Shown: positions 18,065-29,012, counted from the first letter of the stretch. The stretch is DNA of 64,000 nucleotides from Microglena sp. YARC (GCA_022414725.1 CM039462.1:80007417-80071416); one strand, 5' to 3'. Numbers and translations are program-made. Notes: generated by a model from the sequence alone, not told the origin.

Positions 18065-19880
18065 GTTTAGGGTTTAAACGGGAACAGAGGGTGCAAGTGA
18101 GCCCATCATCATAGTGCAGGCTGAGTAGGTTTAGGGTTTAAACGGGAACAGAGGGTGCAAGTGAGCCCATCATCATGGTGCAGGCTGAGTAGGCTCTGTT
18201 CCCCTACAGTTTGTATGGGCTGGTTCCCAACCCGTACAAGTTGGAGGAGAAGATTCGGGCCATTGACAACATGATCGCCCACCAACCAGCACATATAACC
18301 CCTAGGGGACAAGTGAGCCCATCATCATGGTGCAGGCTGTGTAGGCAGCCTGCTGCCCATGCTTCAGGCAAGCACAGCTCAAATCAGCAGATTCAGCAGC
18401 CTGGGTAGGGTCACCAAACATGGGCTCGCTCAGATTCAGAAGCCTGAGTGATCCCACAAATTGAGTGAGCCCACCAGATTCACTCAGCCCACTCCACCTA
18501 CTCAGCCCCTGGTGCAGGCTGAGTAAGCAGCCTGCTGCCCATGCTTCAAGCACAGCTCAAATCAGCAGATTCTGCAGCTTGAGTAGGGTCACCAAAAATG
18601 GGCTCGCTCAGATTCAGAAGCCTGAGTGATCCCACCAATTGAGTGAGCCCACCAGATTCACTCAGCCCACTCCACCTACTCAGCCCCTGGTGCAGGCTTA
18701 GTAGGCAGCCTGCTGCCCATGCTTCAAGCACAGCTCACCTCTCTGCGCCAAGGGCATGGCTAGTGAGCCCATCATCATGGTGCAGGCTGAGTAGGTTTAG
18801 GGTTTAGGATTTAAACGGGAACAGAGGGTGCAAGTGAGCCCATCGTCATTGTGCAGGCTGAGAAGGCTCTATTCCCCTACATTTGTTATGGTCTGGTTTC
18901 CAACCCGTACAAATTGGAGGAGAAGATTTGGGCCGTTGATAATATGCTCGCCCACCAACCAGCCCATACAACCTGTGGGGGATAAGTGAGCCCATTATCA
19001 TGGTGCAGGCTGAGTATATGGAAGTTGATTCCCTGGCCTACCAGTCTTCCTGCTGGTGGCCATGCTACTGGTGCTGGTGGTAATTCTATAGGTGGAGATG
19101 GTGGTGGTGGACATCCTACTGATAGTCGTGGTGATTATGGTGGTGGTGGTGGTGGTGGTCACTGGCTCATCGCCAGTTAGTCCATTATCATAGTGCAGGC
19201 TAAGCAGCCTCTATGCGTATCAGCAGAGGCAGCTAAAGGTTCTAGCCCTGCTGAAGAGGTGTATCAGCAGAGGCAGAAGATGCGGCATGGCAAGTGAGTC
19301 CATGATCATGGTGCAGGCTGAGTAGGCTTTATGCGTATCAGCAGAGGCAGCTAAAGATTATAGCCCTGCTGAAGATGCGGCATGGCAATGAAGATGTGGC
19401 ATGGCAAGTGAGTCTATTATCATGGTGCAGGCTGAGTAGGCTCCATGCGGATCAGCAGAGGCAGAAGATGTGGCATGGCAATGAAGATGCGGCATGGCAA
19501 TAAAGATGCGGCATGGCAAGTGAGCCCATTATCATCGTGCAGGCTGAGTAGGCCCCCTGTTCCTCTGTTCCCCTACGGCTTGTATGGGCTGGTTCCCAAC
19601 CCGTACAAGTTGGAGGAGAAGATTTGGGCCTTTGACAATAAGCTCGCCCACCAACCATCCCATACAACCCGCGGGGGACAAGCGAGCCCATCATCATGGT
19701 GCAGGCTGAGTAGGCAGCCTGCTGCCCATGCTTCAAGCACAGCTCAAATCAGCGGATTCTGCAGCCTGAGGAGGGTCACAAAAAATGGGCTTACTCAGAT
19801 TCCCAGCCCATACAACCCATGGGGGACAAGTGAGCCCATCATCTTGGTGTAGGCTGAGTAGGCTCTGTTCCCGTCTTCTT
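18065..19880 (+). repeat. Array of copies of the ctpA exon 9 end, plus three copies of a 110-base segment
   Basis: About a dozen copies of AAGTGAGCCCATCATCATGG followed by TGCAGGCTGAGTAGG lie at roughly 18094, 18160, 18308, 18765, 18830, 18985, 19290, 19405, 19517, 19680 and 19828. Three copies of a longer segment begin at about 18207, 18876 and 19571 (GTATGGGCTGGTTCCCAACC). It reads YGLVPNPYKLEEKI and may be a further exon or its relics. GTG and CATGGCAA repeats fill the rest. Confidence 0.85.
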
Positions 19881-19959
19881 AGGCATGTGCATGTGGACAT
19901 GGGAATGAGGTTCCTGTTGAACTGAACCGGTCGCAGCTGCAACGTGTAGCCCGGGAGCT

Positions 19960-20590
19960 GAGAAGAAGCTGAAATGCGTAGCCTGGGCGCTGCGTAGAAG
20001 CTGCGACGTGTAGCCTGGGCGCTGTGTACAAGCTGTGAAGAGTAGCCAGGGCGCTAAGAAGAAGCTGCAATGCGTAGCCTGGGCACTGTGTACAAGCTGC
20101 GACGCGTAGCCTGGGCGCTGCGTAGAAGCTGCGACATGTAGCCTGGGCGCTGCGTAGAAGCTGCGACATGTAGCCTGGGCGCTGCGTAGAAGCTGCGACA
20201 TGTAGCCTGGGCGCTGCGTAGAAGCTGCGACATGTAGCCTGGGCGCTGCGTAGAAGCTGCGACATGTAGCCTGGGCGCTGCGTACACGCTGCAATGCGTA
20301 GCCTGGGCACTGTGTACAAGCTGCGACGCGTAGCCTGGGCGCTACGTACAAGCTGCAACATGTAGCCTGGGCGCTGCGTAGAAGCTGCGACATGTAGCCT
20401 GGGCGCTGCGTAGAAGCTGCGACATGTAGCCTGGGCGCTGCGTACACGCTGCAATGCGTAGCCTGGGCACTGTGTACTAGCTGCAACGAGTAGCCCAGGG
20501 GCTGAGAAGAAGCTGCTATTCGTAACCTGGGCTTTGCGTAGAAGCTGCGACGCGGAGCCCGGGCGCTGCGTAGAAGCTGCAACTCGCAGA
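19960..20590. repeat. 32-base minisatellite
   Basis: Nearly 20 copies of a 32-base unit such as TAGCCTGGGCGCTGCGTAGA then AGCTGCGACATG. Because 32 is not a multiple of 3, every frame is open for hundreds of bases on the minus strand. The resulting proteins of about 250 residues are artefacts. Confidence 0.95.
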
Positions 20591-20694
20591 AGAAAAAGAA
20601 GCAGAGGTGGAAGGAAAGCCTTCAACCCACTGCCTTCCACATTGGAGGCTCTTGAACATTACCCAGGCAGCTGAATGAATCAATGACTTAGTTG

Positions 20695-20965
20695 CTGCCT
20701 TGTACTATTACTGACTGCTGATCTGATATGTTATGGCGGTACGATCGATTCGCTGTTTACTGACTTGTACTACTAATGACTGCTGATCTGATATGTTATG
20801 GCGGTACAATTGATTTTATGTGTGCTGCCTTGTACTACTAATGACTGCTGATCTGATATGGTATGGCGGTACGATTGATTTGCTGTTACTGCCTTGTACT
20901 GCTAATGACTGCTGATCTGATATGGTATGGCAGTAGGACTAATCCGCTGTTTACTGCCTGGTAGT
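20695..20965. repeat. 65-base tandem repeat, four copies
   Basis: A unit with TTGTACTACTAATGACTGCT, GATCTGATATGTTATGGCGG and TACGATTGATT recurs starting near 20700, 20765, 20830 and 20894. Confidence 0.9.
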
Positions 20966-20969
20966 GCGC

Positions 20970-21075
20970 CTACTCTTTTGTAGGAGTGGCAAAGCCATTG
21001 AAACTGAATCCTTGGTGTCGCTGGTTTGTGTCGGGAGACCCACCTCCTAGGGTGAAATACCTTCACAACTAAAAA
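20970..21075 (-). repeat. Family A dispersed repeat copy
   Basis: The complement of the family sequence: TTTTGTAGGAGTGGCA, GAATCCTTGGTGTCGCTGGT, GGGAGACCCACCTCCTAGGG and CTTCACAACTAAAAA are present. Confidence 0.85.
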
Positions 21076-21079
21076 CAAA

Positions 21080-22689
21080 TGTACTAGTTATTGCTGAGTG
21101 CGGCATTCCTGATAGCGCGTGAGCTAAGTTTTGTCTACGACGGTATGTCGGATATTGGCGAGTCATCTGTTTCCCTGTTTCCCATGTGTAGTTTATACCA
21201 TACATGGAATAAACGTGTACTATAGTTCCCATGTGTACAGACGAGTCATCATCTGTTTCCTATATGCAGTATATACCATGCATGGAATAAATGTGTACCA
21301 TAGGCCGTAGGTTTCATAAAGACTGGCACCCATCCCAGCAGAGGTTGAGAGTAGTTTTCAAAGTGGACATGCATACCTGACATCAAGAGCTTTTATTACA
21401 GCTAACAACGCCAGCTAATAGCGCCAGCTTTCAGGTAGCTCCTCTACCTGGCTATCAAAGCAGGCTGGTGCACCTGGAAGCTGGCTAAGTCACTTTTATA
21501 GCACTGCTGAAATCTGCGGGCTTTGGCCAATGCCTGGCTTAGGGAGCCGTCTAGAAGCTACTGCTTGTAGCCAAAACAAAAAGTACTGCTGACGTGTTAA
21601 CTTCTTTCAGGTGATTAGTTAACCTTGGGTCTGGCAACGAGGTGTGTATTTGATTCGTGCTTGAAAGCCAATTGGATGGGGTGGTGACTAATGCAAGCCT
21701 ATGGATTCAAGTACGATTTGGGGAAAGATAGGGGCGATAGGAATATATTTCATCTTGATTTACCTTGCGCCTTGTTTGTTTAGTGCCCAGCCGCTCAAGA
21801 ATGTTCTTGGTTATGCGGAGGGGGTAGAGAGAGAAGATATACTCGGATTTTTTCTAAGCCTTTTCAAAGATCATTCAGGGAGTTATTTGAAGCCGCAACC
21901 TTATTGGCTTGAGACGGCTTGAGAAGAAGAAGAGACGTTCATACAAATGCTGTACAGACAGAATCGCATATGAATCATGGCAGTGTAATGCAAATTGTTG
22001 TTAGGAGTTGCTGCACCTGCGCATTGGTGCACTCAGGGAATCTACCTGCTTGCTTCGAGGGCACTTTTTGGCGTACGGACCTCAGGTTAGCGTACTGTGG
22101 ACGCGTTTTGATTTGTCATTACCGCCCCTCCATGGGTAGCGACTTCAGCCGTACTGCCGGAGGCGCCAAACGGGTGCGCTAGGGAACCTAAGGGTTCGCC
22201 CTACAAAATGCATTTAGACCGCACCAACTGACGTTTGCAAACGGCAGGCAGCTTAATAAACTCGCAAATACAGGCACCCATTCTCCGACTCGAAGCAAAT
22301 TTCAGACAAGTTGTATCTTCAGTCACGTCACCTCATCTTCCAGGTAGATTTAAGTCAAACTGCGCCCCGAACCACTTGACGTTGGGATTCGACAGTCAAG
22401 TCATCCCGAAGGAGACTGCCTAGTCACAGCCGGAGGGTGCACAGCCCCAGTTTATGAGGTAATGCGCAACTCTGTACGTACCAAAGCGCGGTATACGAGA
22501 CACACGTTCCGCAAGAACAGCCACGAGGGCAGCAACAAGGTTTACGAGGGCAGCAACAAGGTTGCACACACAGCACATTGCACACCGCACACAAAACAAC
22601 CCTAGTGACAGCGGGGCTCAGCGAGGCTTCCTCATACCTCCAGCGGATCCCCATTCAATTGCCAACACAAGGGCGGTCACGCCCTTGTT
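21080..22689. other. Non-coding stretch
   Basis: A roughly 90-base segment is duplicated (about 21165-21225 and 21245-21300, with CATGGAATAAA-GTGTAC). No convincing gene is seen. A 73-residue open frame at 21701-21922 has no recognisable similarity. A segment near 22051-22125 (GGGCACTTTTTGGCGTACGG) is related to 23840-23905. A perfect hairpin CAAGGGCG-GTCA-CGCCCTTG lies at about 22669-22688. Confidence 0.55.
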
Positions 22690-22789
22690 TTCCCTCCTGT
22701 CTTGTGGACACAATCTAGTGACCTGAAGCATGTCTCCGATTTCCCAGGAGGCTGCCACTGGTACTTGACTCACATTACACCACCCCCTG
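22690..22789 (+). repeat. Fragment related to the leader of the copia-like element
   Basis: Contiguous text here (CTTGTGGACACAATCTAGTG to CTCCGATTTCC, then AGGAGGCTGCCACTG to ACATTACACCACCCC) matches two blocks that lie 300 bases apart at 23906-23958 and 24258-24304. It joins a LINE fragment directly at about 22790. Confidence 0.8.
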
Positions 22790-23690
22790 AGCCCCTTCAC
22801 CAACTATCTGCCTGGCCCTTGGTCATTTTCACCAAGCCATTGCCTGGGATTGGATGCGCACCCAGACGGATCTTTGACACCTTGATGATGGCGTCTTTCG
22901 TCAAGATTGATGGCTTGGCATGGATTGCTCTCCCACAATGGCTTCTTTTACAAGCTTATGGGCCACCCCCCAATCTTTTGCCCCATGGTTGGGGTCACTC
23001 CCAGTGACTGGGAGCCTGATACCCGCACCATGGAAATGAATCTCCCCATGGTCCCAGCGCTTCCTACAATCCCTGACCCAGTCCCAGACCCAGACCCAGA
23101 CCCAGCCCAAGACCCAGATCTAGCCCCAAATCTTCAGGTTCCAGATTTGGACACAGCTCATGACCACGTCCCAGATCTAGATTGATCCAGGTCCAGATCC
23201 AGATCTGAGCTAAGATCCAGATCAAGATCTAGATCGTGATACTGACTCTGAGAACGTTGATGTTGTTTATAAGACCAGACCAGACTTTTAGGATTTCGCT
23301 TCGCTTCAAGTTGTTTCTCTTCTTTTCTAGCCTCGTTAGCGATTACAATAGTTTAGTTGTAGACCAGATTGCTAAGGAACGAAGAGTCGGGGGTTCGACT
23401 CCCCCTTCGGTCGCTTTTGGCGTTGCAGGTCGTCGTCAACTGCGATGGTAGCTTGTCCAGTTGAGGTAGGAGACCGCTCCCCACCCGCGTATGACGGGCT
23501 CCCTTAATACCACGCCCCACCAGGCGTTGTCATTATTTTTTCTCTTCTTTTCTGGTTGCGTTCCCGCTTTTGGCTTGTTTTTTCAATTTCTCCCTTAGTT
23601 TGCCTCCCCTCGTTCAGTTTCCACCCTTCCTTCCCTCCTTAGTTTTCCTCTTTGGTCGGCCCCCTATGGGAGACAGATCTATGCGATACT
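22790..23690 (+). mobile_element. LINE fragment: ORF C-terminus, Asp-Pro tail and start of 3' UTR
   Basis: It begins with the degenerate C-terminal coding part (GATTGGATGCGCACCCAGAC), including the CGA-to-TGA stop shared with the copy at 43.5 kb. A short Asp-Pro-rich tail follows at 23070-23185 (DPVPDPDPDPAQDPDLA), then the AGATCTAGAT-rich segment. The 3' UTR start resumes after the SINE insertion (23554-23690). Truncated at both ends and not functional. Confidence 0.85.
23314..23553 (+). mobile_element. tRNA-derived SINE, copy 2, with 15-base TSD, inserted in a LINE
   Basis: The body lies at 23329-23538. The tRNA-like head (about 23339-23414) starts GCGATTAC and ends GGTCGC. It has a box A-like ATAGTTTAGTTG and a box B GGTTCGACTCC in a perfect GGGGG/CCCCC stem. 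The body matches the complement of the 14.4-kb copy (CGCGTATGACGGGCTCCCTT, CCACGCCCCACCAGGCG) and ends in a T-rich tail. Direct repeats TTTCTCTTCTTTTCT (23314-23328 and 23539-23553) flank it. The empty site is readable in the LINE copy near 44270. Confidence 0.92.
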
Positions 23691-24336
23691 TACGCGTAAT
23701 CGTGCTGTTTTTTAAAATCTTCACATCTTCAAATCTTCACATTTCCCAAGATCGCCGGTCAAATCAGCCGGTTAATCTGATTGGCCTGAAATCAAAGCGA
23801 CTCGTGTTCGATTTCTGTCGGGGGCGGATAACCTCGGAGGGCACTTTTTCGCGTACGTATCTCAGGGTTGCAGCCTGTGGACGCAGCGTTTTCATGTGTC
23901 GTTTCCCTACTGTCCTGTGGACTCAATCTAGGGACCTGGAGCATGTCTACGATTTCCTCTTCAAAATTCGCTTCTTTATTGTGCGTGCCTCTCATAGCTC
24001 ATTGCATCAGCGCATTGTGCTTGACAAGGAAATCTAATCTTTCGCACAAGTTCCTGCAGGTTGCGCAGTAGCAACTGTAGCCTCGGGAGTTGCTGCACCT
24101 GCCACCATGGAACTTCGGGAAGTCAGTGAGCTAATAAGTTCATTAGCCTTGCAGGCCACCAAGTTGAATAATAATGCCATGCCATGCTATATTGATTCTT
24201 GGCCCCCCCAATATTACATTGTACGGATAAGTAATCAACTGCTTGTGCATCTATCACCAAGGAGGCTGCCACTGCTCCTTGACGAACATTACACCACCCC
24301 CGGGGACCCCAAGACCCCAGCGCCGCAACAGACAAC
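23691..24336 (+). other. Leader of the copia-like element, 5' LTR not found
   Basis: Non-coding. Parts recur near 22051-22125 and 22690-22789. The sequence of the 3' LTR at 28285-28487 is not found here, so the 5' LTR has been lost or replaced. Confidence 0.5.
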
Positions 24337-25410
24337 ATGGCAAAATCAGTCAAGCCCCCTGCATTCGTCTTCGACGGCACCTCTGCTATTCCCTAGCACA
24401 AGTTTGGACCCTTCCTCCTTCGTCACCTCAGATCCCACCCTGGATGCATCTCCATCGCCATTGACGCGGCGATGGCTCAACCCCCAAACGGTGAACCAGC
24501 AACAGGTGACGAATACCCATTGGAAGACTCTCATTACCCGAATGCTGACCATGCTAATGCAATTATTGCATCTCGTGCTGTTCCCTACCGCATCACAATC
24601 GTGAAGAATGCTGTCGCTCTCAATGAAATCCTCAGGCATTGTTCAGACCCCATACAGCAGGCCATACTTGCGAACACTGATGTTGCTGCCAAAGCCTACA
24701 GGTTCCTGAAGCTCACATATGGAGAACGGAATTCTGACCTGGAAACAGGTGCTGTGAGATCCATGTACAGCCTCAGCATGACGACATCTGAACCACTGCA
24801 GGTCTACCTCTCTCAAAGCTATGAGTTATACTCCTTGCTTCCCCAAGCCAACGGAGTCACCAACACCTCCATCCCCGCTTTCCTTAGCATCGTTGTCCAG
24901 GGACTCTCAACTCGTCCAGAATACAATGGTTTCAAGAACTCCTTCCACAACTCTGTCTGTCCTGACTTCGCATCATTCTAGGCACAAATCATCAGGTACC
25001 AAGTTTCCAACCAGATATCTGACTCCACCATCTCTCCCGAGGAGAATGAGCACATTGTGGCTGCTGCCCTCCAGGAAAGACCAAGGAAGGACCGTGTTCC
25101 ATCAACCCAGATGACCTGCTGGAACTGCAATGCTTTTGGACACAATTCCCTCAATCGCCCCAGTGACCCCACAAACTTGAAGTACAGACCTCCACCGTTT
25201 TCATCTACATCTGGCAATAGGGAATCTCCATCACCCCCCAATGCTGCAGCCAGGAGGTCCTCCAGCAAGTCCAAGTCCCCTAAGAGGTGCAACAGGAACT
25301 CCAACAAAGACCCCAAGAGCTACAGCCGCCGTGACAACAGCAGGCATGCACATGTTGCGGATGATGACTGTTCCGGATGGATCCACTTCCCAGTCCAGCA
25401 CAGACAATGA
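24337..25410 (+). pseudogene. Ty1/copia-like gag, two in-frame stops
   Basis: One frame runs from ATG 24337 (PPAFVFDGTSAIP) through MAQPPNGEPATGDE and a helical capsid-like region to a zinc-knuckle remnant CWNCNAFGHNSLNR. It is interrupted by TAG at 24394 and TAG at 24979. The knuckle keeps C-x2-C-x4-H, but the fourth ligand is R instead of C. The C-terminal part is rich in S, K, R and P, as in nucleocapsid tails. In an intact element this would be the capsid/RNA-binding protein. It cannot give a full product as it stands. Confidence 0.82.
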
Positions 25411-26330
25411 GGATGAGCACAACTTCATGGCACTGACTACACATGATGGACCCCAGACCCTCCAGTATGCTGAGTCAACAAGAGGCACGTCCACACCCCT
25501 GTCTCTCCCGCATGCTCCCTTGGATGACAGTACTTTCTTTGGCCCCATGAATGATACAGATGCCTGTCTTATAGAATGGGATGAATCCATGCCAGAACTA
25601 GTCTCAAGTGATGATGACACTGATGATGATGAGGGGGATGGAAATGTGGACCTTTCTGACAGTGAAACTGATGATGACAGTGCCACCCTTGATCCCTACC
25701 AGACAGCTCTCCAGACAGAGTGGCTTTTAGACTGTGCAGCCCACTCCCACTGCACCAGTAACCCCTCCAACTTGCATGACACTCAGACTGACTGCATCTC
25801 ATGACATGACTGCATCTCCCCCAGCCTATTAGCCTACAATTGGCTGACCTTGGATCAGCCCCACTCATCTGCCTCCAGAAAGGGAAAGCTCACATCCAAG
25901 GGCATAATGGATCTCTGATCACCCTCCACTATGTACTCCTTGCTCCCCCCCTTACTACAGCCAACATCATCAGCTTGAATACATGCAGCACACAGGCTCT
26001 CTCCCAAGCTCCAAGTTCACATGTCCAGATCTACTGCTACTCTCTCCTTACCCACAGCCAGGGGTACCAAGACAATCCTCTCATGCCCCAAAAGGCATGG
26101 TCTCTACTTCACCAACACCCCTAAGATCCCTACCCCTCTCCCTACCCCTCTCCCTACCCCTCTCCCTCCCCCTCCCCCTACCCCTCTCCCTATCCCTCTC
26201 CCTTTGATAATAATCATGATGGTCACCCAACCAGAGATGGTCAATCAGCCAGTTGTCCACTACAATGATGACTTTGCTGGCAGCTGCTCCATCCCACCTG
26301 ATACTCCAAGCAGCTCCAGTAGTCTATAAG
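25411..26330 (+). pseudogene. Copia-like protease/integrase N-terminal remnants
   Basis: Frame +1 relative to gag is open across 25241-25804. It has a strongly acidic segment (SSDDDTDDDEGDG) followed by TEWLLDCAAHSHCT, the position of the copia aspartic protease motif W-x-x-D-S/T-G-A. Here the D is followed by CAA, so the D-S/T-G triad is lost. Another frame (25840-26124) has an LHYVLLAPPLTTANIIS segment like the copia linker (DVLYVPGLxxNLIS). A CCCTAC/CTCC microsatellite sits at 26126-26200. Confidence 0.7.
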
Positions 26331-27325
26331 ATCTGGTTCCAGTCATTGGTGATGATGACCTGCCTGACCTTGCACAAGCCCGTCCACCATCTATGATCCA
26401 GTCAGACAATGGGGGAGAATTCACACCCCACCAAGATGATCTGTACACCACTTCTTCACATGACTTCATCCCAGATCATGCCTACTCTACCGCCCCCATC
26501 CAACAGCTTCCCACTGTTCCTTTTGATGACCTCTGTAACCTGACAGAAGCACAAGCCAGAATAGAGATGGACCTCATGCTAGACCAAGCCATAACTACAT
26601 ATGAGGATGCATTCCCTGTTGATGGACAAGGGTCCTGCACCCAGCATGCACTCTCCCAAGCCCTTAGATTTGACCAGTGGATTCCCTTAGCTACTTCCCC
26701 TTACCCTGATCAGCCCCTCACTCATGTCAACATGAACACCTACCCAGTCCATTTCCCTAACAACTCTGGTCTCTCAAGAACTAGGTTTGGAACCCTGCTG
26801 ACTACCCTCAACAACTCCCCTTCTTCCCTTAGAGCTTTTAGCATAAGACCTAGACAGCCTGTCCCCACCCTCATCCACCAGCTAGCCAACCAGTTCCCTA
26901 CCCTGCTAGCATCTGAGCAGACTAAATTCCCCAGCAGGCAGATGCATAGCAGCCCTTTATCAGTCTGTGGACCTCTTCTCAAGCATGTCAACAGATTGCA
27001 GCACATGGTCCACATATACCCCACTGTTTATACAGCTGACAGGCCCACCCTTCAGTGGGCCATCTGCCTACAAGCAGCCATGGTCCAAGCACATGCACGG
27101 ATCCTTGCCACCTGGCCCAAGATGCTCATGCATCCCATCAGCTTTGTGAACCCTGGAGGCAAAGTCATCTGTGTCAACAACCTCAGCATGCACAGGAACC
27201 CAATGGATTTCACATTCATGAACATGCTGGACACCCCAAGGATGTCTAGGAAATCCTTCTCCACTCTCCTAAAGCAAATCCACTGCCAGCTGGACCTTGA
27301 TGGATACCCAGCATCTGGCACCTAA
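26331..27325 (+). pseudogene. Copia-like integrase remnant fused to an unrecognised ORF
   Basis: The open frame at 26393-27325 begins IQSDNGGEFTPHQDD, the D-x-G-x-E-F motif near the second catalytic aspartate of retroviral-type integrases. The rest of the catalytic core and all of the reverse transcriptase are missing. About 280 residues after the motif match nothing I recognise. One possibility is a separate protein of a non-autonomous element, another is scrambled sequence in a fortuitously open frame. Confidence 0.6.
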
Positions 27326-28284
27326 ATATGCAACTATAGTCTATTGCTCCTTATTGTTTTAGCCATGAACACTCTAGGATTAATCTGGGTACTGCCTCCT
27401 GTACTGGTGTCTTGTACTGCCTCATGTACTGATGCCCATTTTTTTTTAGTCCATCATAAAGTTACTGCCGTGTGTCTGCTATTTTTTTTTTTACAAAGGG
27501 GGGAACCAGGAAAAGGCGCAACTGATAAAACCTAGCCCTGTGTGACCAAGGAGAAAAGACCAAAGAAAAAGACATGAACGGCTAAGGGACAGCCAAGGGA
27601 CAGACACCACCTGGGCGACTAAAGGGACAAAGGAGGACAGGAACAGAAGACAAACAAACCAGAGAGGCAAGGAAGAAGCCCAAAACAGGACGCCCAAGAG
27701 AAGGGGCTAGGACCGCTAAGAAAAAAGACCTATGAAGGGGGGGGGGGGGGGGGGACATTGCAATTTTCTAACAGTCACCGGATCAGAAGACTATACTCTA
27801 ATTTAGGATGAGCCCAAATTATGGGGGGATTAGCACAGACATCTTGTCTAAACTTATTCTCCCATCTCAAATCATGTCCTACTTCTCCTAACTAACCTAG
27901 CCTGCAGCCTATCAGCAGTTTCCTTCCAGCTTCCTAGCAGCCTCCCTGCAAACTAGCCTGCAGCCTATCTGCAGTTTCTCCCAGCTTCCTTGTAGCCCCT
28001 CTGCTACCTAGCCTGCAGCCTATCTGCAGCTTCCCTCGAGCTTCCTAAGCAGCCTCCCTGCTATCTACTACCCTAGTAGACTGACATTGATCTAAAGATA
28101 TTTGCTATTAATGTGCCGTGTCCCCTTGGATCCTATTCCAAATAATTTATTATTTACAGCCTCTCCTGCCAGCCATTTGCATCTCTAAATAGCCTTGTCA
28201 GCCATTATACTATTATAATTTCTTTATGCCCCTCAGTTAATTCCAGGGATTCTTGTATCCAAGAATACCTTGAATTGGGGGGGA
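27326..28284 (+). other. 3' non-coding region of the copia-like element, with LINE insert and polypurine tract
   Basis: Contains a minus-strand LINE 3' end (27481-27780), three repeats of AGCCTGCAGCCTATCTGCAG-like text (27900-28035), and the purine run TTGGGGGGGA at 28275-28284 directly before the LTR, as expected for the plus-strand primer site. Confidence 0.7.
27481..27780 (-). mobile_element. LINE 3' UTR copy with poly(A)
   Basis: On the minus strand it ends GGTTCCCCCCTTTGTAAAAA. It starts near the C-run and the TCTGATCCGGTGACTGTTAG segment. 5'-truncated. Inserted in the copia-like element. Confidence 0.9.
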
Positions 28285-28487
28285 TGTTATTGTCCGTTGC
28301 GTCGGACACTGAGTTGGCATAGTGCGCGCGGGGTCCTGGTGCCCCAGGACCCGGGTTGCCTGCCGCCAGGCCATAGGCTAGCTATAGCCTGCACGTGTCT
28401 TCAGAATCTTCCTGGAGACTTCCTATTTTATATAGCCGCACGAGTTGCGATGTTAACTCTCTTCTCTTCAGTCTTCACTGTGTAACA
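28285..28487 (+). mobile_element. 3' LTR of the copia-like element (203 bases)
   Basis: It starts TGTTATTGTCCG and ends CTGTGTAACA, so the ends form TGTTA/TAACA. A polypurine tract abuts the left end. Inside are a TATA-like TTTTATATAGCC at about 28426 and a palindrome GGGTCCTGGTGCCCCAGGACCC at about 28330. No matching 5' LTR is in the window. Confidence 0.78.
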
Positions 28488-28529
28488 ACTCTATCGATTG
28501 AAATCTCCAGGGAACCCGCCAGGGCACCC

Positions 28530-28685
28530 TACTATAGTTTCCTCCTTAGTCCCCCCCCCCCCCCCCCCTCTTTTCCCCTTAGTTTCCCGCATGTCCCTTT
28601 TTTTTAGCCGTTCTTGTCTTTTTCTTCGGTCTTTTCTCCTTGGTCACAAAGAGCTAGGTTTGATCCCCCCTTCGTAAACAAAAAA
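28530..28685 (+). mobile_element. LINE 3' UTR fragment
   Basis: C-run, then TCTTTTCTCCTTGGTCACAA, GAGCTAGGTTTGATC and CCCCCCTTCGTAAAC, with an internal deletion relative to other copies. Confidence 0.82.
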
Positions 28686-28689
28686 GGGT

Positions 28690-29012
28690 CTTCCCTATAG
28701 TCCCCCCTTAGTTTGCTACTCCTCTTTCAGTTTTCTGTTCCGGTGACTGATAGAGGTTGCAAAGTTTTTTCACCCCGACTTCGGTCTTTTTCTTAGAAGT
28801 CCTAGCCCCTTCTCTTTGGCTAACTGTTTTGCGGCTTCCTCCTTGTCCATCAGTTTTGCTTGTTTCTTGTTCCCGTCCTCCTATGTCCCTTCAGTCGCCC
28901 TGGTGGTGTCCGTCACTGAGCCTTTCCTGTCTTCTTCTGACTTTTTCCTTGGGGCTAGGTTTTATCACTCGCGCCTTTTCCAGGTTCCCCCCTTCAATTA
29001 AAAAAATTAAAT
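28690..29012 (+). mobile_element. LINE 3' UTR copy with A-rich tail
   Basis: From CTCCTCTTTCAGTTTTCTGT through GGTGGTGTCCGTC and GGGCTAGGTTTTATCACTCG to GGTTCCCCCCTTCAATTAAA and an A-rich end. It is a diverged member of the family. Confidence 0.87.

Noticed and set aside
19839..20640. Open frames of 247-253 residues on the minus strand
   Set aside because: The 32-base repeat happens to lack stops in all three minus frames. The three frames encode the same sequence permuted, so it is not a gene.
21701..21922. Small membrane-like ORF of 73 residues
   Set aside because: A hydrophobic stretch is present, but there is no similarity, no splice or context support, and such lengths are expected by chance.
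23339..23414. Functional tRNA gene on the plus strand
   Set aside because: Same reasoning: SINE head with TSDs. The anticodon arm does not fold canonically.
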